Assembly (NCBI GenBank): GCA_958295465.1
Contig: OY282353.1
Span: 1,302,001 to 1,366,000 of the forward strand
Source of the DNA: an uncultured Gammaproteobacteria bacterium
Lineage (GTDB): Bacteria > Pseudomonadota > Gammaproteobacteria > HK1
Length of the DNA stretch: 64,000 nucleotides
Direction of reading: 5' to 3'
The translations under genes were made by a program, and so were the position numbers. The notes under the pieces are model-generated. The model was not told the origin of the DNA. It made no database searches and was given only the letters and a program-made list of their open reading frames with translations. Position 1 is the stretch's first letter; each line of letters starts with the position of its first letter. Below are positions 36,234 to 43,418 of this stretch, piece by piece.

Positions 36234-38570
36234 TCAGCCGGCCTCGAAGCGTATGAGCAGGTCGCCCGAGGGAAGCACCTCGATCCGGTCCCCCGGTCCG
36301 GCCACCACCGTCGTCGTCCGCTCCTCGACGAGCAACGGACCTTCGAGCCGGTGGCCGGGACGGAGATCGGAGCCGCGGTACACGGGGGTGGGCACGAAGC
36401 CCAGAGGCTCGCCGCGCGGGCCGAAGGCGTACACGTCGCGCATCGACGCCGGTTCGGGGTCGGTGTCGCAGGGTGCGGCCCGGAGCGGATCCAACGGCGG
36501 CAGCGCCCCGATCCCGACCACGCGCAGCTTCGTGATCTCGACCGCGCTGTCGGGTTGGACGTGGCCGAACAGCCGCTCGTACTCGCGTTCGAACGCGGCG
36601 CGGAGCGCCCCCGCGAGCGCCTTCGCCCCCGCCGGCGTCCCCACCTTAGCGAGCGCCTTCGCCCCCGCCGGCGTCCCCACCTTAGCGGGTGTCTCCGCTC
36701 CCACCGGCGTCTCCGCCGTCGCGGGTGTCCCTGCTCCCATCGGTGTCTCCGCCTCCGCGGGTGTCCCTGCTCCCATCGGTGTCTCCGCCTCCGCGGGTAC
36801 CTCGGCCTCCGCGGGTATCTCCGAGACCACGGATACCCCCGAGACCGCGGATACCCCCGATATCCGGACGTCCCACTGCTGGCCCGCGTAGCGCAGGTCG
36901 GCTTCGCGCTCGAAGCGCATCGCCTCGGGGCCGAACCCGCCGTCCCGCAGCCACGTCCGGGCCTCGTCCTCCAGCGCGGCGTACACCTCTTGCGCCTCAC
37001 CCGCCGCATCCGCGTCGAGCGGCGCGATGAACACCCGGGCGAAGTCCTGGCCGACGTCCGCGTTGAGCATCCCGAGCGCGCAGAACACCCCCGCGAGCCT
37101 CGGCACCAGCACCCCCCGCACCCGGAGCCGGCGTCCCACCGCCGCCCCGTGCATCGGCCCCGCGCCGCCGCCGGCCACGAGCACGAAGCGGGCCGGGTCG
37201 CGCCCGCGCTCGGTGCTGATCCGTTCCACCGCCTGCAACAGGTTCTGCTCGACGAGACGAATCACCCCGATCGTCGCCTCCTCCACGCCGAGCCCGAGCG
37301 GGTCACCCACCCGTGCGCGCAACGCGGTCCGCGCGCGTTCGAGGTCGAGCGAGACCGCGCCGCCCGCATACGGTCCCGGCGCCAGCCGCCCGAGCACGAG
37401 CTGCGCATCGGTCATCGTCGGCTCCTCGCCGCCGCGCCCGTAGGCGGCGGGTCCGGGGACCGCGCCCGCCCCGCGCGGCCCCGCGAACAGCAGTCCCGCC
37501 GCGTCCGCGCCGGCGATGGTGCCGCCGCCGGCTCCGACGGTGTTGATGTCCACCGACGCCGACACGAGGTCGTAGCCGCCGACCTCCAGCCGATCGGTGA
37601 TCGCGACCCGCCCGCCCGCGCGCAGCATCACGTCGCACGACGTGCCGCCGATCTCCATCGTGACCAGATCGTCGATCCCGGTGGCGGAGGCGAGGTAGTC
37701 GAGGGCGCCCACCCCGCCCGCCGGCCCCGACAGCACCAGGTTCACCGGACGCACCGCCACCTGGCGAACCGAGATCGCCCGCCCGTTCGATTGCAGCACC
37801 AGCAGCTCCGGCCCGAGGCCCAGCGCGCGCAGCCGCTCGTCGAGGGCGTGCAGGTAGCGCACCACCTTGGGGCCGATGTACGCGTTGACCACGGTGGTGG
37901 AGCCGCGCTCGTACTCGCCGATGACCGGCACCACCTCGTGGGAGAGCGACACCCACTCGAAGCCTGTCCCCGAGTGACGGAATCGGGGACTGCCCCGCCC
38001 GCGCAGCACCTCGGCGCAGCGGCGCTCGTGGGCGCCGTTCTCGAAGCTGTGCAGCAGGCAGACCGCGACCGACTCCACCCCCTCGGCGCGGAACGTCTCG
38101 ATCGCGGCGTCGAGGTCGGCCTCGTCGAGCGGCTCGACCTCGGCGCCGCGGGCGTCGAGGCGCCCGCCGACCGGCAGGCGCAGGTAGCGCGGCACCAGCA
38201 CCGGCGGGTACGGGGGGCGGTGGTCGAAGGGGTCCGTCCGGAAGCCGCGCCGCGCCTCGAGGAAGTCGCGGAAGCCGCGGGTGACGAGCATGCCCACCCG
38301 CGCCCCGCTGCCCTCCAGCACGGTGTTGGTGGCGATGGTGGAGCCGTGCAGGAACAGCACGCAGTCCGCGAGCAGATGCTCGACGCTCGTCGCGAGCGAG
38401 CGTGCGGCCTGCTCCACCACGTCGAGCACGCCGCGGCTCGGATCGGCGGGCACCGACGGCACCTTGAAGACGTGGAAGCGCCCGGCGCCGTCCACCAGCA
38501 CCATGTCGGTGAAGGTGCCGCCGACGTCGACGGCGATGCGGTATCCGGTTCGTGATGCTTTCATATCCAT
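36234..38570 (-). CDS. Hydantoinase A/oxoprolinase ATP-binding subunit (HyuA) with repeat insertion
   Basis: About 778 residues. The N-terminal nucleotide-binding part reads YRIAVDVGGTFTDMVLVDG and LHGSTIATNTVLEGSGAR; the centre has LSGPAGGVGALDYLASATG, VTMEIGGTSCDVMLRAGG and GPAAYGRGGEEPTMTDAQLV; the end has GPLLVEERTTTVVAGPGD. Residues about 570-652, between QQWDVRI and LRAAFEREYERLFGH, are a Pro-Ala-Glu-Thr-rich tandem repeat that other family members lack. ATG 38570 and ATG 38564 are both possible; no strong ribosome site is visible. The partner hyuB follows after 22 bp. An IS5-family element lies 237 bp upstream and may have affected the promoter. Confidence 0.9.
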   Translation of the reverse strand: MDMKASRTGYRIAVDVGGTFTDMVLVDGAGRFHVFKVPSVPADPSRGVLDVVEQAARSLATSVEHLLADCVLFLHGSTIATNTVLEGSGARVGMLVTRGFRDFLEARRGFRTDPFDHRPPYPPVLVPRYLRLPVGGRLDARGAEVEPLDEADLDAAIETFRAEGVESVAVCLLHSFENGAHERRCAEVLRGRGSPRFRHSGTGFEWVSLSHEVVPVIGEYERGSTTVVNAYIGPKVVRYLHALDERLRALGLGPELLVLQSNGRAISVRQVAVRPVNLVLSGPAGGVGALDYLASATGIDDLVTMEIGGTSCDVMLRAGGRVAITDRLEVGGYDLVSASVDINTVGAGGGTIAGADAAGLLFAGPRGAGAVPGPAAYGRGGEEPTMTDAQLVLGRLAPGPYAGGAVSLDLERARTALRARVGDPLGLGVEEATIGVIRLVEQNLLQAVERISTERGRDPARFVLVAGGGAGPMHGAAVGRRLRVRGVLVPRLAGVFCALGMLNADVGQDFARVFIAPLDADAAGEAQEVYAALEDEARTWLRDGGFGPEAMRFEREADLRYAGQQWDVRISGVSAVSGVSVVSEIPAEAEVPAEAETPMGAGTPAEAETPMGAGTPATAETPVGAETPAKVGTPAGAKALAKVGTPAGAKALAGALRAAFEREYERLFGHVQPDSAVEITKLRVVGIGALPPLDPLRAAPCDTDPEPASMRDVYAFGPRGEPLGFVPTPVYRGSDLRPGHRLEGPLLVEERTTTVVAGPGDRIEVLPSGDLLIRFEAG
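36613..36861 (-). repeat. 36-bp tandem repeat array inside hyuA
   Basis: Five contiguous 36-bp units start at 36613, 36649, 36685, 36721 and 36757. The first two are identical to each other, the last two are identical to each other, and the middle one is intermediate. Half-length degenerate units continue to about 36861. Each unit encodes twelve residues in frame, for example TPAEAETPMGAG. Confidence 0.93.
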
Positions 38571-38807
38571 ATGTTTTTCAATAAAAAATGAACATATGAC
38601 GTAACCTTCCAAATTACTTCTCAGATCGACAGTAACTCGACAGAATCAAGCACATTCGGCTTTTTATTCAGATAGTAGAGAATGAGATCCTATACCGAAC
38701 GAGTCAAAAAAAAGAAGAATCGTCATCGCAGGATGGGGCAAGATGCGGGCAGGACGGATGAAAGATGTTTGTCAAAAAGAAAGAAATTGCCGTCTTGCCT
38801 TTGCTAG
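38571..38807. other. AT-rich upstream region of hyuA
   Basis: This 237-bp segment is clearly more AT-rich than its surroundings and contains runs of A and T (for example around 38704-38712). It separates hyuA from the IS5-family element and should hold the hyuA promoter. No gene is visible. Confidence 0.5.
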
Positions 38808-39672
38808 GCTGTGTTGACGAATTCATGGAATTCTGGACAATTGTTCTCTGTCGATGTTCTTCGGAGAACGTTCATGGCCTTACGCTTGCTCATCAGCGAT
38901 GCTCTGTGGTCGAAAATCGAACCCGTGCTCCGGGAACTCAAGCACGCCGCCGGCAGCCCGCCGAGGCTCAGCGACCGGATGTTCATCGAAGCTGTCCTGT
39001 ACCAAGCCCGCACCGGGACCCCTTGGCGGGACCTGCCCGACGAGTTCGGCCACTGGAATGCCGTCTATCACCGCTTTCGCCGTTGGGAAAAGGGCGGCCT
39101 ATGGGAGCGGCTCTGGCAGCGGTTCCAGACCCTCGACGATGAACAACTCCACGAACTCTTCATCGATTCGACCATTGTGCGGGCACATCAGCACGCCGCC
39201 GGAGCGTCAAAAAAAACGGTGGACAACAAGCCCAGGCTCTGGGTCGCTCTCGGGGTGGACTGTCCACCAAACTGCACGCGGCCTGCACGGACGAGCGCAC
39301 CGGGGTGTCGTTCGTGTTGACTGGTGGACAGCGCAATGATGCGGTGGGATTCGAGTCGGTGTGGGAGGGGGCGCCAGCGTTGCCTGGGCTGGGGGCGGTG
39401 GTGATGGACAAGGCATATGACAGCAATGCCATTCGTCAATTCCTGGCAATGCAGGGGATTGAAGCCGTCATCCCGCCGAAGGCGAACCGGACCGAGGCGA
39501 TTCATCACGATGCGCAGAAGTACAAGCTGCGCGAGAAGGTTGAGCGGTTCTTCAACAAGCTCAAGCAATTCCGCCGTATTGCCACTCGCTATGAGAAGCT
39601 CAGTCGGACGTTTCTGGCGTTTATTCATATCGTGTCGGCCTGGATCATGCTTCGATAATTCGTCAACACGAC
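38808..39672 (+). mobile_element. IS5-family insertion sequence
   Basis: An 865-bp element. Its ends are imperfect inverted repeats: GCTGTGTTGACGAATT at 38808-38823 and GTCGTGTTGACGAATT read inward from 39672. CTAG flanks both ends (38804-38807 and 39673-39676), fitting the YTAR target preference of IS5 elements and a four-base duplication. It carries one transposase read in two frames. It interrupts or abuts an older IS1595-type remnant on its right. Confidence 0.88.
38874..39658 (+). CDS. IS5-family transposase expressed by a -1 frameshift
   Basis: DDE transposase encoded in two overlapping frames. The first part (from ATG 38874, MALRLLISDALWSKIEPVL) has the IS5 helix-turn-helix and the first catalytic Asp in ELFIDSTIVRAHQHAAGASK. 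A run of eight A at about 39189-39196 allows slippage by -1; the frame then reads GGQQAQALGRSRGGLSTKLH and continues through VLTGGQRNDAVGFE, the second Asp in VMDKAYDSNAIR, and the Glu region KYKLREKVERFFNKLKQFRR to the stop at 39658. Without the shift, translation stops at about 39320. Both catalytic halves are intact, so the element may be active. Confidence 0.85.
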
Positions 39673-39676
39673 CTAG

Positions 39677-39818
39677 AACGTGTGACAATTCACAGAGTAC
39701 CCGGCTGCCTTCGCACAAGTGTTGGCGAGGCATCGAAGCATTGGTCCTCGGTTCCGTAGAGTGCGAGGAATTCGCTCAGGCTGATACTTTTCTGGAACTG
39801 TACCGGATTGCGCGCCAT
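39677..39818 (-). pseudogene. N-terminal remnant of an IS1595-family transposase
   Basis: From ATG 39818 the frame reads MARNPVQFQKSISLSEFLAL then YGTEDQC, which matches the start of IS1595-type transposases. Similarity fades after about 30 codons, with a likely frame change before the zinc-binding cysteines, and the segment ends at the CTAG that borders the IS5 element. The rest of the gene is missing. Confidence 0.6.
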
Positions 39819-40153
39819 GTCAAATCTCCCTTTCTCGTCAGAGAGTTACATGGCGGATTATACAAATAAACGCGGCTTGGACACAATGGTAATCAGGTGA
39901 GTTCATGCAACAATCGGGTATGCTTGTCTCCGCCGATGCGCCAGAATCACGGCAGGCGCAGGCACACATGGGAACGCGGATGTCCTGGGAGCGCGGACGG
40001 CCCACCTGCAAGCGGACCGGAGGCCCGCCGAAAGGCAAAGCGGGCGAGGCGCTCGCGTCCACAGGCGCGCCGTCTGCAAGACGCGCCACCCCCCAGGATC
40101 GGAACCGTCCCTCTGGCTCCGGCTCCGCCGGGTCGGGAGCATGAGGTTTGCGA
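39819..40153. other. Intergenic stretch upstream of the second MttB-family gene
   Basis: These 335 bp begin AT-rich next to the IS1595 remnant and become GC-rich after about 39950. No frame looks like a protein. The region presumably holds the promoter of the MttB-like gene, but no motif stands out. Confidence 0.4.
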
Positions 40154-41710
40154 ATGAACAGCGAGCGGCGTGAACGGGGACGGACCCGTGGCGGCGGGCG
40201 GGCGGCGCGCCGGGCGGCGCGCGCCGAGGCCGAAGCCCGGCCGGCCGTCGTGCCCTACGTCACGCGCCGGGTGCCGGTCTACGACGTCATGTCCGCCGAG
40301 GGCCTGGAGCTCGTCGAGCACAACGCGGAGACGATCCTCGAAGAGGTCGGCGTCGAGTTCAGGGACGACCCGGAGGCGCTCGCGCTGTGGCGCGGGGCCG
40401 GAGCGGACGTCGGCGGAGAGCGCGTCAGGATCCCCCGCGGCCTCGCCCGCAAGCTCGTGACCGACTCCGCGCCGGCGGAGTTCGTGCAGCACGCGCGCAA
40501 CCCCGAACGCAGCACGCGCATCGGCGGCCCGCACATGGTGTTCGCGCCGGCCTACGGTCCCCCGTTCATCCGCAGCCTCGACGAAGGGCGGCGCTACGCG
40601 ACGATCGAGGACTTCCGCAATTTCGTGAAGCTCACCTACCTGTCGCCCGGCCTGCACCACGCCGGGGGCACGCTGTGCGAGCCGGTGGACCTGCCGGTCA
40701 ACAAGCGCCACCTCGACATGGTCTACAGCCACCTGCGCTACTCCGACAAACCCTTCATGGGCTCCGTCACCGCCCCCGAGCGGGCCGAGGACACCGTCTC
40801 GATGGCGAAGATCGTCTTCGGCGAAGGGTTCGTGGACTCGAACCCGGTCGTCACCAGCCTCATCAACGCGAACTCCCCTCTGGTCTGGGACGCGACTATG
40901 CTCGGGGCGCTGAAGGTCTACGCCCGGCACAACCAGGCCACCGTGGTCTCGCCGTTCTGCATCGCGGGCGCGATGTCGCCGGTGACCATCGCCGCGACCT
41001 GCGCGCAGCTCTTCGCGGAGGCGCTGTCGGGGATGGCCTTCGCGCAGCTCGTGCGCCCCGGCGCGCCGGTCATCTTCGGCACCTTCTCCAGCTCCATGTC
41101 GATGCAGTCCGGCGCGCCGACGTTCGGCACCCCGGAGCCGCAACTCGTGCTCAACGTCATCGGCTCGCTGGCGCGGCGCCTCGGGGTCCCGTTCCGCAGC
41201 GGCGGCGGTCTCTGCGCATCGAAGCTGCCCGACGCGCAGGCCGCGTTCGAGGCCGCGAACACCTTGCAGCACGCCATGCTCGCGGGCGTGAACTTCATGC
41301 TGCACGTCGCGGGCTGGCTCGAAGGCGGGCTGGCGATGGGATACGAGAAGTTCGTGATGGACGCCGACCAGGCGCAGATGATGCAGGTGTTCCTCGCGGG
41401 CATCGACCTCTCGGAGAACGCCCAGGGGCTCGACGCGATCCGTGAGGTCGGCCCCGGAAGCCATTTCCTGGGCTCCGCGCATACCCGCGCGAACTTCGAG
41501 ACCGCCTTCTACCGCTCGTCCGTCGCCGACAACAACAGCTTCGAGCAGTGGGAGTCGGAAGGCGCGCTCGACGCCGCCGGGCGGGCCAACCGCCTGTGGA
41601 AGGACATGCTCGCGCGCTACGAGCCGCCGCCGCTGGACGAGGGGATCGACGAGGCCCTGCGCGCCTTCATCGACGAACGGAAAGCCGCCCAGCCGGACAT
41701 GAGCTACTGA
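40154..41710 (+). CDS. MttB-family methyltransferase (non-pyrrolysine), copy 2
   Basis: A 518-residue superfamily member clearly related to copy 1 at 29.9 kb: YDVMSAEGLELVEHNAETIL, FVQHARNPERSTRIGG, SDKPFMGSVTAPERAEDTV, NSPLVWDATMLGALK and VPFRSGGGLCASKLPDAQAA. No amber codon is present at the pyrrolysine position. A basic, Arg-rich N-terminal tail precedes the barrel. Differences in the barrel (for instance SMSMQSGAPTFGTPEP against TVDMQSGAPMAGTPEI) suggest a different quaternary-amine substrate. ATG 40154 is preferred over a TTG six bases upstream. No corrinoid protein or reactivase gene is adjacent. Confidence 0.92.
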   Translation: MNSERRERGRTRGGGRAARRAARAEAEARPAVVPYVTRRVPVYDVMSAEGLELVEHNAETILEEVGVEFRDDPEALALWRGAGADVGGERVRIPRGLARKLVTDSAPAEFVQHARNPERSTRIGGPHMVFAPAYGPPFIRSLDEGRRYATIEDFRNFVKLTYLSPGLHHAGGTLCEPVDLPVNKRHLDMVYSHLRYSDKPFMGSVTAPERAEDTVSMAKIVFGEGFVDSNPVVTSLINANSPLVWDATMLGALKVYARHNQATVVSPFCIAGAMSPVTIAATCAQLFAEALSGMAFAQLVRPGAPVIFGTFSSSMSMQSGAPTFGTPEPQLVLNVIGSLARRLGVPFRSGGGLCASKLPDAQAAFEAANTLQHAMLAGVNFMLHVAGWLEGGLAMGYEKFVMDADQAQMMQVFLAGIDLSENAQGLDAIREVGPGSHFLGSAHTRANFETAFYRSSVADNNSFEQWESEGALDAAGRANRLWKDMLARYEPPPLDEGIDEALRAFIDERKAAQPDMSY

Positions 41711-42099
41711 CGCCGTTTGGGGCGCCGGGGGCCGCGGCGCCCGATTCCGGCCGGCAAACCGACCTGATCCCCATTCCAGTATTCGGACCCACACTGCCTG
41801 TCGAGCTCCATCACAAGATTTTCCGCCCGATCCCGGCGGTCGAACGCTACTCCCCGCTCACAGAATCGTGGGGAAGACTCGTCGCCGAGAAGAGCTTCGG
41901 TGAAATTCACGGCCTCCTCATGCGCGAGAGTCCCTGGGCGCGAAGGCCGGGTCGCTTGAACGTAGAACTCCCGGAGGACTTGCACGGACAAGGCGAGATT
42001 CCTTGTGCCGAGCAAGTCGAGGGCACGGCGCTGCTTGCCCGCATCTTCCACCGCGGCGCTGACTGCATAGATCAGGACGTTCGTATCAACGAAGCGCAT
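41704..42099 (-). CDS. VapC-like PIN-domain toxin with eroded C-terminal half
   Basis: A 131-residue protein opening MRFVDTNVLIYAVSAA with the first catalytic Asp, then LGTRNLALSVQVLREFYVQA with the second acidic residue, as in VapC RNases. Up to TLAHEEAVNFTEALL it matches the family well. Beyond that the expected LSYWDALI-like segment is replaced by SEYWNGDQVG, so the third acidic residue appears to be lost, and the C-terminus runs seven bases into the convergent MttB gene. Its start overlaps the end of the antitoxin gene, as usual for vapBC. It is probably inactive or weakened. Confidence 0.7.
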   Translation of the reverse strand: MRFVDTNVLIYAVSAAVEDAGKQRRALDLLGTRNLALSVQVLREFYVQATRPSRPGTLAHEEAVNFTEALLGDESSPRFCERGVAFDRRDRAENLVMELDRQCGSEYWNGDQVGLPAGIGRRGPRRPKRRQ

Positions 42100-42349
42100 C
42101 ACGGTCGTGCAACGCGCGGCGTGGGAGATTGTCGGCCGCTCGTACTCCGCCGCCGCGAGCGTGGATGGCCTCCAAGGTCTCGTCTTGCAGTCTGCGCAGG
42201 CGGTCGAATTCCGTCTCGGGAGCATGATCCTGAATCAGATTGACGAGGTAGGCGCGGACCAGCGCCGAAACCGAGGTTCCGGATTCCGCTGCCTTGATGC
42301 GGGAGAGTCGGTAGGTGTTGTCGTCGACGGATACGGTAATGTTTTTCAT
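42086..42349 (-). CDS. VapB-like ribbon-helix-helix antitoxin
   Basis: An 87-residue protein opening MKNITVSVDDNTYRLSRIKA, then ESGTSVSALVRAYLVNLI, the strand-helix-helix pattern of RHH DNA-binding antitoxins. The charged C-terminal tail (TEFDRLRRLQDETLEAIHAR) would contact the toxin. It overlaps the VapC-like gene by 14 bp and is expected to repress its own promoter. A start at 42379 is possible but lacks family similarity. Confidence 0.8.
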   Translation of the reverse strand: MKNITVSVDDNTYRLSRIKAAESGTSVSALVRAYLVNLIQDHAPETEFDRLRRLQDETLEAIHARGGGVRAADNLPRRALHDRDALR

Positions 42350-42375
42350 GGACACAGCTTCACGGTTTCCGTGAA

Positions 42376-42621
42376 TCACAGTCTATGAGCGTGCCATGTA
42401 TCGTCGCAAGTGTACAGCAGCACCTTGACCATCATCCGCGGCTCATACGGCTCATTGCGCCGACCGTCGCCTTCATACGGCGCGTAAAACGCCGTCAAGT
42501 CCAGCCCGTCCACCAAGTCGCTCACGTGATGCGCAAAGCGCTCTTCAGGCAGCCACTCGCGCACATCCGGCGCCAGCAGCAGCATCTGGTCCGGCTCATA
42601 GGGGCGAAATGTCGTCGCCAT
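42376..42621 (-). pseudogene. N-terminal remnant of an IS1182-family transposase
   Basis: From ATG 42621 the frame encodes MATTFRPYEPDQMLLLAPD then VREWLPEERFAHHVSDLVD and PYEPRMMVKVLLYT, which is the conserved start of IS1182 transposases. After about 70 codons the reading becomes unrelated and stops at 42376. No catalytic residues remain. It sits between the antitoxin gene and the CHAT-like protease gene. Confidence 0.8.
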
Positions 42622-42709
42622 CCGGCTCTCTCCCTCGAATCCTGTCAGCCTGTTGTCGCATCGCCTTCGGTCGAGCTCTTCGTCGATCAGGTCCCACTCG
42701 TCGGCCTTT

Positions 42710-43309
42710 CTAGATGGTCCTGAAGGCCAGAACTTTGTCATAGCTCTTCGCGCCGCTCTTCGCGCCTAAGTATTTATTCACACGATCGACTATTTTCTCA
42801 CGATCGATTTTTTTCTTATGTAGCTTATCGAGAGTCTTTTCGTGATAGAACATGGACCACACCGTCATAGCCGTCGCGAATCTGATGTTGTCTTTGTGGA
42901 AGAAGTAAGTTGCGGTAAAGTAGCCTTTCAGTTTGGAAGACATCTTATCAGCGGCGTGCTTGGAATGGCAACAGGAGATACACAGCACACGCCGTTGCTT
43001 GCCTTTCAATCTCCGCACCAATTTTGTGATTTGCTCAGCGGTACATTCCCAATCAACACTCCCGCCAATCAGCTCCAGCCCTGTCTTAGAGCCATGACCC
43101 GCCAAGTGAACATACTTCACCGACTGGGTCGAACGCCTCTCGCGGGTGAATGCCGTTTTAGTAGTCGCCCTAACCATTTTGATCTTCTTGCCCTGCCCCT
43201 TGTTGCTGACAATTGCTCGAATTACGTCACACTCGGTAACCACGTTCTCCTCGACTTCATGATCTGATGGTAGATCAAATAGCAGGTATTCAACCGTCAT
43301 TGTAGTCAT
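42710..43309 (-). CDS. CHAT/caspase-like cysteine protease-fold protein
   Basis: A 199-residue single-domain protein. VKYVHLAGHGSKTGLEL supplies the catalytic-type histidine (H72, in a Gly-His-Gly motif) after a hydrophobic strand, and RRVLCISCCHSKHAADKM supplies the nucleophile cysteine (C113 or C114) after a second strand, about 40 residues later. This is the His-Cys dyad order of CHAT and caspase-like peptidases. The C-terminal third is lysine-rich and helical. Base composition is visibly less GC-rich than neighbouring genes, and IS and toxin-antitoxin remains flank it, suggesting transfer. Starts at 43309 and 43300 are both possible. Substrate and role are unknown; relatives act in bacterial defence or cell death. 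Confidence 0.65.
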   Translation of the reverse strand: MTTMTVEYLLFDLPSDHEVEENVVTECDVIRAIVSNKGQGKKIKMVRATTKTAFTRERRSTQSVKYVHLAGHGSKTGLELIGGSVDWECTAEQITKLVRRLKGKQRRVLCISCCHSKHAADKMSSKLKGYFTATYFFHKDNIRFATAMTVWSMFYHEKTLDKLHKKKIDREKIVDRVNKYLGAKSGAKSYDKVLAFRTI

Positions 43310-43418
43310 CCTCGTCGGTGTTGCAGACGTTGCGCCCGGATCCACGGCCCAGCCTGCGGCCTGCGGGATCGCGTTCGGTTCACGTTCGGCCGCCTTATCG
43401 GCAAGCGGCCCGCTGTTT

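Noticed and set aside
36613-36861. CRISPR array
   Set aside because: The 36-bp units are directly adjacent with no spacers and lie in frame within hyuA.
29877-41710. Pyrrolysine-containing MttB
   Set aside because: Both MttB-family frames run through their full length without an in-frame TAG, so they are the non-pyrrolysine type.
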